Below are positions 35,556-44,380 of a DNA stretch of 64,000 bases, piece after piece. The notes under the pieces were generated by a model that saw only the letters and a program-made list of their open reading frames with translations, was not told where the DNA came from and did not search any database. The stretch comes from Paractinoplanes rishiriensis (GTDB lineage: Bacteria; Actinomycetota; Actinomycetes; Mycobacteriales; Micromonosporaceae): contig NZ_BOMV01000005.1 of assembly GCF_016862375.1 (NCBI RefSeq), positions 62,001 through 126,000 on the forward strand. Direction: 5' to 3'. Every line of letters begins with the position of its first letter. The first letter of the stretch is position 1. The position numbers and the translations under genes are program-made.

Positions 35556-36674
35556 CTACAGAGTCTCCGACCCGGGCGCTCCGGCGCCCGCGGCCGGCGG
35601 GCTGGAGGGCGCGGAGCCGGCGGAGTAGCTGTACGGCGGGGCCGCGACTCTGTTGTCGATGCGCAGCCAGTCGGCCATCGTCTTGCCGCTGTCGTTGGCG
35701 CGGGTGATGGTCGCGGTGTTGTAGTAGTTGTTGCTGGTCCAGGTCAGGCTGGCGTTGCCGAAGTCCTGGGTGATGGTCTTGGCGCGGACCACGTAGTTGG
35801 CGTCGGCGTAGATCTTGCCCTCCACGCCCAGGCCGATGAAGTAGTCGCTGACCGCCACGTGGTTGCCGAACAGGTGGGCGTAACCGAACCGGACCCGCGG
35901 GTGCCGGGTGTTCGAGCCGTCGAACCAGTTGTGGTGGTACGTGACGCGCAGGTAGCCGCGGTCCTGGGCACCGTTGTTGTCACTGTGGCCGAGCAGCATC
36001 GACTTGTCGGTGCCGACGAACCGGTTGCGGGACACGGTGGCGAGGTCCGAGCCCCGCTTGATGTCCACCGAGCCGTCGTTGGCCGGGTAGAAGGTGTTGA
36101 AGTTGATCCACACGTGGTCCGAGTAGCACTGCACGTTGATCGAGTCGTCCGCCGCGTTCCGGAACGACAGGTTCTGCACGATCACGTTGGACACGTGGGT
36201 GAAGGTGTCCTTCTCGGCCGGGTCGCAGGTGTCGCCGCCGACGGCCACCTCGTCCGGGCCCCAGCCGTTGATGTCGAGGCCGAAGCCGCTGATCGTGGCG
36301 CTGGAACCGACCCCGATGATGGTCTTGTTGGAGCCGACGTCGAGCATGTCGCCGCCGCCGTTGGTGATCGTGCCGGAGACCCGGACGATGCGCGGCGCGT
36401 CGTCGGCCACGGCGGCCGCGAGCTGGGAGTAGTTGGAGACGTTGACGGTCGGGCCGCCCGCGCCGCCGGTGGTGCCGTTCCGGCCGTAGCCGCTCACGCT
36501 CGCGAAACCGATCGGAGCGGCGTAGAGCTGGGCGTTCGGTGCGGCGGCGTTCGTTTCGGTGGCGGCCTGGGCTGAGGCCGCGAGCAGGGTGCCGCCGACG
36601 GCCAGGGTCGACACCGCGACCAGGGCCGTGGCGCGGGCCGCGGACGAACGGCGCCAGAAACTCGATTTGGACAT
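35556..36674 (-). CDS. secreted pectate lyase, polysaccharide lyase family 1
   Basis: 372 residues. A signal peptide (~1-38, with the start M-S-K-S-S-F-W-R-R and cleavage near A-Q-A) precedes a right-handed beta-helix. PL1 landmarks are G-S-V-D-I-K-R-G-S-D (calcium ligands), Y-H-H-N-W-F-D and the catalytic-Arg loop R-H-P-R-V-R-F-G. It cleaves polygalacturonate by beta-elimination outside the cell. ATG 36674 is preceded by GAGGGGAC; the frame extends 19 codons further without sense. A LacI-type palindrome lies at 36881-36894, about 207 bp upstream, matching one beside the neighbouring PL3 pseudogene, so pectin-derived sugars probably induce it. Confidence 0.92.
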   Translation of the reverse strand: MSKSSFWRRSSAARATALVAVSTLAVGGTLLAASAQAATETNAAAPNAQLYAAPIGFASVSGYGRNGTTGGAGGPTVNVSNYSQLAAAVADDAPRIVRVSGTITNGGGDMLDVGSNKTIIGVGSSATISGFGLDINGWGPDEVAVGGDTCDPAEKDTFTHVSNVIVQNLSFRNAADDSINVQCYSDHVWINFNTFYPANDGSVDIKRGSDLATVSRNRFVGTDKSMLLGHSDNNGAQDRGYLRVTYHHNWFDGSNTRHPRVRFGYAHLFGNHVAVSDYFIGLGVEGKIYADANYVVRAKTITQDFGNASLTWTSNNYYNTATITRANDSGKTMADWLRIDNRVAAPPYSYSAGSAPSSPPAAGAGAPGSETL

Positions 36675-36880
36675 TTTGTCCCCTCGGTGAGCAGGGTACG
36701 CGGGAGGTGGCTGCCGCGTTTCCACAGTCATTTATTGAGTGCGCGCCTCGGACATCCATCGAGCCGGCGGCACAGTCACGTCGCAGGGTTCCGGTTACGG
36801 CCGTAAGACCGGGCCCGAACGCTCGCCGCACCGGCGGGATGGCGGCTGCGGGCTCTGGAGGCCCCGCGCCATCACCATAA

Positions 36881-36894
36881 GGTAAGCGCTTTCC
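36881..36894. promoter_or_regulatory. LacI-family-type operator GGTAAGCGCTTTCC
   Basis: A 14-bp near-perfect palindrome centred on AAGCGCTT, the core recognised by many LacI-family sugar repressors. It lies upstream of the PL1 pectate lyase (minus strand) at the edge of an AT-rich stretch (36896-36950) likely to hold the promoter. It is 87 bp past the 3' end of the PL3 remnant. Confidence 0.6.
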
Positions 36895-36967
36895 AGTTCA
36901 CAAGATTGATGCAAATCTATTTATTTGTTGCAGTTCCGCCCGGCGCAACTCGCGTCGCGCCGGGCGG

Positions 36968-37475
36968 TCATTTCCCTACTTGAAGGTGATGTCCGACCGT
37001 GATCTTCGAGAAGGTCGCGGTGTAGCCGTAGTTCGCGTTGACGCCGGCCAGCTCACTGCCCGACGCGATCACGGTGACGTTCTGGAACACGACCGTCCGC
37101 TTGTGCGGGTGCTGCAGTTGCCGCACGACCGGTACAGCTTGCCGACGTTGCTGACCTCGAAGTTCTTCACGGTCAGCGTGCCGCCGCCATTGTGCTGGAA
37201 GACCTGTCGGAGGCCGACTTGGCGGCACCGCCGTCCACCGTGTACTCGGCCGAGCTGCCGTGGCGCCGTCGGCCAGCTCGAGCAGCGGCTTCCGGCTCTC
37301 GCTCTGGCCGCCGTCACCCATCGCGCCGCCGGCCTTGAAGCGGACCAGTCCGGCGTCGACGGTGCCGCCGACCGCCTTTGGTGCCGGTCAGCGTGGTGGT
37401 GCTCTTGGCGCTCGGTCAGGTGGCGGCCTCGGCCCCGAGCGACATGACGCCGACGACGGCGGCGGGGACCGCCAT
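36968..37475 (-). pseudogene. remnant of a secreted pectate lyase, polysaccharide lyase family 3
   Basis: Fragments in different frames align in order to a PL3 pectate lyase. A signal-peptide-like [19 protein letters not shown] is closed by an in-frame stop. Then come [47 protein letters not shown] and [12 protein letters not shown]. The last piece is [11 protein letters not shown] then E-L-A-G-V-N-A-N-Y-G. At least three frameshifts, one stop and an apparent loss of ~35 residues after L-A-D-G-A (the segment that normally carries calcium ligands) make it non-functional. Similarity to PL3 is still high, so decay is recent. Confidence 0.85.
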
Positions 37476-37499
37476 GGCGACGGCTCCACCGAACGCAGC

Positions 37500-37513
37500 G
37501 GCAAGCGCTTGCC
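37500..37513. promoter_or_regulatory. LacI-family-type operator GGCAAGCGCTTGCC
   Basis: A perfect 14-bp palindrome with the same AAGCGCTT core as the site at 36881-36894, located 25 bp upstream of the remnant PL3 start. It outlived the gene it controlled. A TATAAA element lies just upstream on the minus strand, so repressor binding would block transcription. Confidence 0.6.
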
Positions 37514-37722
37514 CGGAAGTTACGCTAGTGGTACTCCGGGCGATTTATACCCGTCTATTCTAATCTTCTGCTTACTCGATTTGCGCCATTGTTGCAGCTG
37601 ATTGCCCTCCGCCCGGCCCCATCCGCCCGGCAAGGCCACGGCGGACGTTTGCGGCAAAACGCCCCAGCGAGCGCCGTCCTGCCGGCCGCCCGCCCCGAGC
37701 GCACCCACAAAGTGCGCTCCGA

Positions 37723-39219
37723 TCAGGAGATCGCCTGCCACGGCGTGTCCGACGGGTCGTTCACCTCGGCGCCCGGCTGATCGCCGATCGTCCACCACTT
37801 GGCCTGGTAGGCAACGCCGCGGTACTGCACCCGGTCGCCCGCCACGTATGTGTGGTTGGGCAGCCACGCCGGATACGTGCCGGCCGAGACCGTCGGCGTC
37901 GCCGCCGGCTTCTCGCCGGCCAGCACCGGGCCGACCAGGGTCCACGGGGTGTCCGCGTCGTTGGCCACCGGGGCGTCCGGGACGTCGCCCTGGGTCCACC
38001 ACTTGGCCAGGTAGACGTTGTGCCGCCGGACCACCTTCGCGTTTTTCGCGTACGACGTCAGCGAGTTCCAGATCGGGTAGGGCGAGGTGGACGGGTCGTC
38101 GGAGGGCTTCACCGTCACCGCCGCGGACGGGGCGACCGCTGTCGTCGTACCCACGAAGCTTTGAAAGATTGTGGTGAACTCCGACGTCTTCTGCTCGACG
38201 CCACTGCAGCTGTCCGAGACCACCAACGGGTCGGCGTAGTTGACGCCGCAGCTTTTGTCCCGGTTCGCCGACCACATGGACAGCTGGCGCATGTGCCTAG
38301 CCCGGGCGAAGGCGAGCAGTTCCCGCGCATCGACCAGCTCGAAGCGGTCGTCGGGCGTGTCGTTCTGCCCGATCATCGGGGTCGCGGCCACGTGCTGCCA
38401 GCGCGCGTCCTCGCTCAGCGTCACACCGATTTTCGCGTACGCCGACGCTACCTGCCCGGCCAGCGCGGTGAGTGCCGACGCGTTCAGGCTCGACATGCTG
38501 CGGCCCTCGCCGGAGCCGCCGTAGTTCATCACTAGCGCGTTCACGCCGGCCAGCTCGACCTTCGCGGCCAGCATGGCGTTCAGGACCGCGGTGCCCATCG
38601 GCGTCAACCCGTTCGGGCTGACCGGCAGGGTGAGCCACACCGCCAGCTTGCGGCCGGCGGCCTCCTCGGCATTTTGCACGGTACGCACGGCGGCGGCGCG
38701 ACGGCCGATGACGACCGGGTCGGCCGTGGCGTCCTCGATGTCGAAGTCGACCGACGTGAGCCGGTAGCGGTCGACCACCGACTGGTAGGCCGCCGCCAGC
38801 TTGGTCTCGTCGGTGCAGGTCTTGGCCAGTTCGTTGTTGCGCGCGCCGCCGAACGACACGGTCACCTCGCCGCCGCGCTGCCTCAGCCGGGCGATCCGCC
38901 GGTCCAGGTCGATGCCGGTGGCCGCGGTCGTGAGCGAGTACGCGGTGCCCCAGCTCGGCTGGCAGGTCACCGCGGTGCTGCTCACCACGAAGCCGAGCAC
39001 CACGTTGCCGGCCGCCGACTCGGTGGGGTCCTCGAACGCGTACTGCGGGGTCGCGGTCACGTCCACGTATGGCGCGAAGGAGGAGGCCGACTTCACCGCC
39101 ACGGTCTCCAGCTTCTCGGTGACCGTGCGGAAGACGAACGGCGTCCCGGCTGCACCGGTGACCACCAGGACCAAAACCATGATCCGTACGAGCGACAGCC
39201 GGCGACGGGGCTCAGACAT
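37723..39219 (-). CDS. GH18-like chitinase-family protein with two CBM5/12 modules
   Basis: 498 residues. An N-terminal membrane or signal helix (~10-30) is followed by a GH18-type barrel (~50-360) with V-T-V-S-F-G-G (strand 3) and S-V-D-F-D-I-E-D (residues 156-163, catalytic Glu162). Two C-terminal chitin-binding modules of the CBM5/12 type follow (~390-435 and ~448-497), each with the pattern Y-P-x-W then A-K-W-W-T-x-G-D and D-T-P-W. Extracellular or membrane-anchored chitin or chitooligosaccharide hydrolysis is likely. The bitopic start without a clear cleavage site suggests anchoring. It is divergent from the glycosyltransferase gene. Confidence 0.9.
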   Translation of the reverse strand: MSEPRRRLSLVRIMVLVLVVTGAAGTPFVFRTVTEKLETVAVKSASSFAPYVDVTATPQYAFEDPTESAAGNVVLGFVVSSTAVTCQPSWGTAYSLTTAATGIDLDRRIARLRQRGGEVTVSFGGARNNELAKTCTDETKLAAAYQSVVDRYRLTSVDFDIEDATADPVVIGRRAAAVRTVQNAEEAAGRKLAVWLTLPVSPNGLTPMGTAVLNAMLAAKVELAGVNALVMNYGGSGEGRSMSSLNASALTALAGQVASAYAKIGVTLSEDARWQHVAATPMIGQNDTPDDRFELVDARELLAFARARHMRQLSMWSANRDKSCGVNYADPLVVSDSCSGVEQKTSEFTTIFQSFVGTTTAVAPSAAVTVKPSDDPSTSPYPIWNSLTSYAKNAKVVRRHNVYLAKWWTQGDVPDAPVANDADTPWTLVGPVLAGEKPAATPTVSAGTYPAWLPNHTYVAGDRVQYRGVAYQAKWWTIGDQPGAEVNDPSDTPWQAIS

Positions 39220-39335
39220 GTCGGTTCTATCGGCCGCCGCGGCCGCGACGTGAGGCCCCGGGAACGCTCAAGTCGGCCGGGCTGTCGTCGAACAGGCTTC
39301 TCGACCCCTCCGCACTCCATCCCCCGGGAGCTGTC

Positions 39336-41672
39336 ATGGCCGCGATGCGCAGGCGCCAGTGGGGCGCCGACCGGCGCACCGACCCGTTGCCACCGGTGGC
39401 CGCCCCCGCCAGCGACACGCTGATCACGCTCGGCCGTCTCGGCATCGTGCTCACCGTGCTGGCCTGGGCCGGCTATCTCGTGGTGACCGTCATCTCCCAG
39501 TTCGTGAACCGCGGCTTCGGCGGCATGCGGTTCACCTCGGAGACCCTGGTCTACGTGGCGATCATGTCGCTGCTGACCATGTCGTCGCTGCTGTACCTGG
39601 TGGCCCGGCAGGGTGCGCTCTATCGCACCCGGGCGCACCGGCGGGTGCCGCGGGCGGTCCTCGACGAGGCGTTCGACGACCGGCAGTCGTCGATGACGGT
39701 GCTGGTTCCCTCGTACCGCGAAGAAATTCCGACGATCCGGATGACGCTGCTGTCCGCCGCCCTCCAGGAGTACCCGGACCTGCGGGTCGTGCTGCTGCTG
39801 GACGACCCGCCCAACACCCGCACCGACTCGCTGGAGGCCGCGCGTTCGCTGCCGGACCAGCTGACGGCGTGGCTGAGCGAGCCGCGGGACCGGTTCGAGG
39901 CGGCCCTGGAGCGCTTCGAGGACGGCGAGACCGACCAGATCTACGTGATCGACGAGTACCGCTGGGCCGCCAACTGGCTCAACGACCGGGCCGACCAGGA
40001 GATCGTGACCGACCACGTCGACCGGTTCTTCGCCAACCAGGTGCTCGGCGCGCTGGCCGAGGAGTTCGCGAGCGTGGCCGACGCGGTCGAGAAGGCCGAC
40101 GCCGAGGATGCCGTGCTGCCGCACAGCCGCCTGCGGCAGCTGTACCAGCGGCTGGCCTGGACGTTCCGCTGCGAGATCACCAGCTTCGAGCGCAAGCGGT
40201 ACGCGTCGCTGTCGCACGAGGCCAACAAGGCGATGAACCTGAACAGCTACATCGGCCTGATGGGTCGCCGGTTCGAGCCGCGCGAGACGCCCGAGGGTCT
40301 GGTGCTGGTGCCGTCGCCGGCCGGCAGGATGGAGTTCCCGGACTCGGAGTTCGTGCTCACCCTGGACGCCGACTCGATCCTGCTGCCCGAATACTGCCTG
40401 CGCCTGGTGTTCCTGTTCGGCCAGCCGGACAACCACCGGCTCGCGGTCGCGCAGACCCCGTACTCGGCGTTCCCCGGCTCGGCCACCCGGATGGAGCGGC
40501 TGGCCGGTGCCACCACCGACCTCCAGCACATCGTGCACCAGGGCATGAGCTACCACGACGCGACGTTCTGGGTGGGCGCCAACGCGGTCATCCGCAAACG
40601 CGCGCTGGACGACATCGTCGAGGTGGAACACCAGGGCGGGCACGAGATCCGGCGCTACGTCCAGGACCGTACGGTCATCGAGGACACCGAGTCGAGCCTG
40701 GACCTCGCGATCCACGGCTGGCGCCTGATCAACTACCCCGAGCGGCTCAGCTACAGCGCCACCCCGCCGGACTTCGGCTCGCTGGCCATCCAGCGCCGCC
40801 GCTGGGCCAACGGCGGCCTGCTGATCCTGCCCAAGCTGTGGCGCAACGGCCGGGAACGCAGCCAGCGCGGCGAGCACGGCAGCGCGGCGCAGACCTGGCT
40901 GCGGATCAACTACATGGCCTCGACCTGCTGGAGCAGCATCGGCCTGATCCTGCTGCTCGCGTACCCGTTCGACAGCAAGCTGCTCAGCCCGCTGATCGTG
41001 CTGGCCGCGATGCCGTACTTCCTGGCCATGGCGAGCGACCTGAAGCGCTGCGGCTACAAGCGCACCGACATCCTGCGGATCTACGGCTTCAACCTGATCC
41101 TGCTGCCGGTCAACCTGGCCGGCGTGGTCAAGAGCCTGCAGCAGGCGGTCACCGGCAAGAAGATCCCGTTTGCCCGTACGCCGAAGGTGGGTCACCGGAC
41201 CGCCACGTCCCTGCTGTTCGCGGTGTCCCCACTGCTGATCATCGGCTTCTCGGTGTTCACGGTCTGGCGCGACTGGCAGACCGGCAACTGGGGCAACGTG
41301 GCCTTCGCGGCGGTCAATGCCGCTGCCGCGACTTACGCTGTGGTGGCTTTCATGGGCGTACGCAACGTGCTGGTCGACCTGTGGCTGGGTTTCGTGGAAT
41401 ACCTGTACAAGGACGACCGGCCGCGCGAGGCGGTCACGTCGGTGCGCCGCCGCAAGGTGGTCCGCGAGATCGCCGAGCCGGCCTGGCAGGACGTCCTGTA
41501 CCGGGGCGCGGCGGCGACCGCGACCGGCCAGCACCACGCCGACGTGGGCGGTCCGTTCCGGGTCCTCGCGGTCCCGCCGGCCGCTCCCCCGCAGCACAAC
41601 CGCCGGTCCGCCGACCGGTCGGTCCCCGTGGTCGCTAACTCCGTGGTCGCTAACTCGGATCGGGCAGCCTGA
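39336..41672 (+). CDS. family 2 membrane glycosyltransferase (cellulose-synthase-like)
   Basis: 778 residues. Two N-terminal membrane helices (~30-55, ~68-88) precede a GT-A domain with V-L-V-P-S-Y-R-E-E, D-D-P, T-L-D-A-D-S, V-I-E-D-T (the catalytic-base region) and Q-R-R-R-W-A (the Q-x-x-R-W motif of processive enzymes). Four or five C-terminal membrane helices (~530-690) end in a soluble tail. An unusually long ~150-residue charged insertion separates the D-D and D-x-D motifs. A processive synthase of an extracellular polysaccharide is likely; the polymer is unknown. The partner GH18-like gene is divergent, a common arrangement for synthase and trimming hydrolase. Confidence 0.9.
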   Translation: MAAMRRRQWGADRRTDPLPPVAAPASDTLITLGRLGIVLTVLAWAGYLVVTVISQFVNRGFGGMRFTSETLVYVAIMSLLTMSSLLYLVARQGALYRTRAHRRVPRAVLDEAFDDRQSSMTVLVPSYREEIPTIRMTLLSAALQEYPDLRVVLLLDDPPNTRTDSLEAARSLPDQLTAWLSEPRDRFEAALERFEDGETDQIYVIDEYRWAANWLNDRADQEIVTDHVDRFFANQVLGALAEEFASVADAVEKADAEDAVLPHSRLRQLYQRLAWTFRCEITSFERKRYASLSHEANKAMNLNSYIGLMGRRFEPRETPEGLVLVPSPAGRMEFPDSEFVLTLDADSILLPEYCLRLVFLFGQPDNHRLAVAQTPYSAFPGSATRMERLAGATTDLQHIVHQGMSYHDATFWVGANAVIRKRALDDIVEVEHQGGHEIRRYVQDRTVIEDTESSLDLAIHGWRLINYPERLSYSATPPDFGSLAIQRRRWANGGLLILPKLWRNGRERSQRGEHGSAAQTWLRINYMASTCWSSIGLILLLAYPFDSKLLSPLIVLAAMPYFLAMASDLKRCGYKRTDILRIYGFNLILLPVNLAGVVKSLQQAVTGKKIPFARTPKVGHRTATSLLFAVSPLLIIGFSVFTVWRDWQTGNWGNVAFAAVNAAAATYAVVAFMGVRNVLVDLWLGFVEYLYKDDRPREAVTSVRRRKVVREIAEPAWQDVLYRGAAATATGQHHADVGGPFRVLAVPPAAPPQHNRRSADRSVPVVANSVVANSDRAA
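41627..41655. repeat. 15-bp tandem duplication at a convergent gene overlap
   Basis: cgtggtcgctaact occurs at 41627-41640 and again at 41642-41655. It duplicates V-V-A-N-S near the end of the glycosyltransferase, and the second copy supplies the stop codon of the convergent TetR gene. Confidence 0.8.
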
Positions 41673-42285
41673 GCAGTTCCCGGGCGAGGGCCTCGGTCCA
41701 CCACTGTTCGACGCGGTCCGGGGTCCATCCCCGTTCCGCGGTGAGCACGGTGTAGACGTCGATGTTGCACAGGGCGGCATAGACGTCGATCGCCGTGGGC
41801 ACGTCGAGGCCTGGTCGGAAGCTCCCGTCCGGCCAGGCCTCGAACACCCGAACCCGGGTCGAGTCGGCCCGGCGCCGCCCGTCGGCATAGAGGGCGGCCA
41901 GCTCCGGCTCGGCCCGCCCCGCCTCCCGGACCATGGCGATGACGTCCCCCGCGCGCTCGAACAACCGCCGGTCGTATCCCGCCATCGCCGCCAGTTGCTG
42001 CCGCGGCGACCCCTCGGCCAGCTCGGCGCTCTGCCGCTCCGGATCGGCCAGCAGCTCGGCGGCGTCGGCCAGCGCCCGCACCAGCCCAGCCTTGTTTCCG
42101 TAGGTGGCATAAACCGTGGGCACCGAAACCCCGCCCGCCCGCGCCACATCCCGAATCGTCAGCGCCGCCCACCCCTGCGCCACGAACACCCGCCGAACCG
42201 CCGCCGCGATATTCCGGCGCGTCTCCTCGGCCTGCGAAGCCCGGCGCGCCGACTCGTACCGGCGCCGCCCCTGCTCCGAACCCAC
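41650..42285 (-). CDS. TetR-family transcriptional regulator
   Basis: 211 residues. The N-terminal TetR helix-turn-helix (~18-65) reads R-R-N-I-A-A-A-V-R-R-V-F then L-T-I-R-D-V-A-R-A-G-G-V-S-V-P-T-V-Y-A-T-Y-G-N-K. A ligand-binding helical domain with no identifiable ligand follows. GTG 42285 gives the normal family length. The start is 38 bp from that of the divergent membrane protein, with a palindrome in between that is its likely operator. The 3' end overlaps the glycosyltransferase by 23 bp. Confidence 0.9.
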   Translation of the reverse strand: MGSEQGRRRYESARRASQAEETRRNIAAAVRRVFVAQGWAALTIRDVARAGGVSVPTVYATYGNKAGLVRALADAAELLADPERQSAELAEGSPRQQLAAMAGYDRRLFERAGDVIAMVREAGRAEPELAALYADGRRRADSTRVRVFEAWPDGSFRPGLDVPTAIDVYAALCNIDVYTVLTAERGWTPDRVEQWWTEALARELLRLPDPS

Positions 42286-42311
42286 ATGGACTCCCGTCGC
42301 TTTTCGCGTAC

Positions 42312-42324
42312 TATATTGAATATA
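42312..42324. promoter_or_regulatory. overlapping divergent promoters and operator TATATTGAATATA
   Basis: A perfect 13-bp palindrome centred on G42318. TATATT (42312-42317) serves as a -10 for the plus-strand gene and its mirror serves the TetR gene. For the plus strand, transcription would start at about 42324, the A of the ATG, giving a leaderless mRNA. A TetR dimer on this site would shut both promoters. Confidence 0.65.
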
Positions 42325-42887
42325 TGTTGCCGCAAGCCAAACTGGGCGGCCTGGCCGCACTGGGTTTCGCCACCACCATCGTCGTGGCCAACCTGATCGC
42401 CATCCCCGCCGCCCCCGCGTTCCCCGGCGCGTCCGCCGCCCTGACCCCGTTGGCCTGGCTGTGCGCGACCGTCTTCGGCGCCGCCGCGGTGGCCGTGCTG
42501 GGCCCGTCCCTCTGGCCGTTGGTGGGTTTCGCCGGCCTGCTGCTCCAGAACGCCACCTTCGCCGGCGTGATCGCCCTGCGCCTGGCCCTGACCGAGTCCA
42601 CAACGCCGGCACTGCAGGCCGCGCACGACGCGCTGTTCACCTTGAACGGCACGTTTCTGGCCGTGGCCCTGCTGGGCTTGTCGTTGGTGAGCTTCGTGCC
42701 CCGCTGGCAATGCACCCTGGGTTTGACGGCCGCAGCTCTCCTGTTCACCTCCGCCACGATCACCCCGCTCGCGGGCGACGGAGTTGCCATGCTGGGCCTG
42801 GTCGGCTGGCTCCTGTGGGTGGCGTGGCTGGTGGCCTACGGCTGGCGCCTGCTCCAAACCCCGGCGCCGCAGCCCACCGCCGCATAG
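42324..42887 (+). CDS. integral membrane protein, six helices, unknown function
   Basis: A 187-residue protein with about six hydrophobic helices (~8-28, 40-60, 64-88, 103-122, 128-147, 152-175). The pattern recalls small actinomycete membrane proteins annotated only as hypothetical. No ribosome-binding site precedes the ATG and the -10 is 6 bp away, so translation is probably from a leaderless transcript. Regulation by the divergent TetR protein is likely. Transport or drug resistance would be typical for such a pair, but no transporter family signature is seen. Confidence 0.8.
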   Translation: MLPQAKLGGLAALGFATTIVVANLIAIPAAPAFPGASAALTPLAWLCATVFGAAAVAVLGPSLWPLVGFAGLLLQNATFAGVIALRLALTESTTPALQAAHDALFTLNGTFLAVALLGLSLVSFVPRWQCTLGLTAAALLFTSATITPLAGDGVAMLGLVGWLLWVAWLVAYGWRLLQTPAPQPTAA

Positions 42888-43113
42888 CCCACCTCAACCG
42901 GCCTGGCAATACCCGCGCCGGCCCACGTCGCCGACCGGGTGCTTGTCCCAACTTCGCCACCGAGCCACCCGTCAGGGTCCTCCGCGCCGCGCCGAAATTT
43001 GCTCCATCGACGACAGCGAGAGACCGTCAGGCTCGGTGGCTTGACATCAGCAAGCCCTCGATCCGCGCAGAAGTCTCTTCCCAGTGGCATTGGCGTCAAG
43101 ATCTCTGGGTGGC

Positions 43114-43515
43114 TCACACGGCTGCCAGCGAGCGCTTCAAAGCCGCCAACTGCCCACCATCGGCTCGGCGGATCGCATAGCGCAGCAAACCCGCGAACGG
43201 CCTGAACCCACCCGCGACCGCGACGTCCGCGATCAGGGTCAGCCGCGTGCGGTCGCCGTCCGGGACGCAGTGATACGTATAAGCGGCCGTAACCCCGCCC
43301 TGCCTCGAGTGCACGATCACGGTACGGCCGTCATCGGGGACCTCCAGGCGGGCGGTCCTCTCGCGGCCCCGGGCCCGGAAGCCCAACTCCGAGCCGCGCA
43401 CCCGGACGTCCTCCACGCCGGGCATCCAGGTCCACGTGTTCAGGTGCGCCCACACCTCGGCGGCCGGGCGGTCGACAGTTTCGGTAGCGGTGAAAGCAGT
43501 GGTCACGGCGGTCAA
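43114..43515 (-). CDS. SRPBCC (START/Bet v 1-like) protein
   Basis: 133 residues with the SRPBCC pattern: an opening strand F-T-A-T-E-T-V-D-R-P-A-A-E-V-W-A-H-L, a central run of strands and a long C-terminal helix. These proteins bind hydrophobic ligands in a cavity; some are cyclases/aromatases or stress proteins. It lies 37 bp downstream of the AraC-type regulator on the same strand, so the pair may form an operon. The 226 bp beyond its end (42888-43113) hold nothing I recognise. Confidence 0.8.
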   Translation of the reverse strand: MTAVTTAFTATETVDRPAAEVWAHLNTWTWMPGVEDVRVRGSELGFRARGRERTARLEVPDDGRTVIVHSRQGGVTAAYTYHCVPDGDRTRLTLIADVAVAGGFRPFAGLLRYAIRRADGGQLAALKRSLAAV

Positions 43516-43552
43516 GCCTGCCCAGCGGGCCGCACCCGGTCTTGGACGGATT

Positions 43553-44377
43553 TCACATCTCCGGCACGAAACCGGGGGATGCCTGCTCGCGGGTGAACGC
43601 GGCGCGCTGGGCCGCCACGTACTGCGACGGGGTCACGCCGGTGTGCCGCCGGAAGTCGCGGATGAAGTGGCTCTGGTCGAACCAGCCGTAGGCGGACGCG
43701 AGGCTGGTCCACGGGACCGGCGCGAACACGTCGATCGCGGCCAGCACGGCGCGCACCCGCAGGATCCGGGACAGCGTGCGCGGGCTCAGGCCGACCACCT
43801 CGGTGAACTCGCGGTCCAGGTGGCCGTGCGACACACCCAGTTCGGCCGCCAGTTCGGCGATCGGGCGCAGCGGATCGTTTTCGAGGGCGGCCACCGCAGT
43901 TTCGCAGCGCGTGACCGCCAAGCAGCGCGCCACCTGGTCGCCGGCCACGTCCGACGACAGCGCCCGCTCGAGGGCGTCCAGTTTGCCGGCCACCAGCAGG
44001 TCCCGTCGGAGCGCTGCCGCGGCCGGCCAGACCGCATCAAGGTCAACTGCCTTTCCGCGTACGGGAAAAGGCCGGAAGCCAAAGACGGCCCGGCAGCCGA
44101 CCGGGGTTGTCACCACGCCGAAGCAGTGCGTTTCGCCCAGCGGCTCGTTGACGATCGGGCGGTCGTGCGGGCCCAGCAGGAAACCGTTGCGGGCCACCAG
44201 CGGAGGGCCGTCGCCGGCGGTCACCCGGATCGGGTCGCCCAGCACCAGCACGGCGACCGTGGAACCCGTGGGAGCTATGCGTTCGCGCTGGTAGTCGATG
44301 CGGCCCCGGGCGTACCAGATCGACTCCACGTACCGCGCCAGCGCGGGCGGGCGTCTCGACTCGTACGCGAACTCCAC
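43553..44377 (-). CDS. AraC-family transcriptional regulator
   Basis: 274 residues. An N-terminal ligand or effector region (1-~165) includes D-R-P-I-V-N-E and the P-V-G-C-R-A-V-F-G segment of the DUF6597/AraC group. The C-terminal double helix-turn-helix (~168-262) reads P-I-A-E-L-A-A-E-L-G-V-S-H-G-H-L-D-R-E-F then G-W-F-D-Q-S-H-F-I-R-D-F-R-R-H-T-G-V-T-P-S-Q-Y. It probably controls its own operon with the SRPBCC gene. The diguanylate cyclase gene ends 3 bp before this gene begins, so read-through from it is possible. Confidence 0.9.
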   Translation of the reverse strand: MEFAYESRRPPALARYVESIWYARGRIDYQRERIAPTGSTVAVLVLGDPIRVTAGDGPPLVARNGFLLGPHDRPIVNEPLGETHCFGVVTTPVGCRAVFGFRPFPVRGKAVDLDAVWPAAAALRRDLLVAGKLDALERALSSDVAGDQVARCLAVTRCETAVAALENDPLRPIAELAAELGVSHGHLDREFTEVVGLSPRTLSRILRVRAVLAAIDVFAPVPWTSLASAYGWFDQSHFIRDFRRHTGVTPSQYVAAQRAAFTREQASPGFVPEM

Positions 44378-44380
44378 GGC

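Noticed and set aside
39093..42149. Minus-strand open frame of over 1000 codons across the glycosyltransferase
   Set aside because: Mirror of the GT2 gene and of parts of two neighbours; rich in Arg, His and Gln with no domain.
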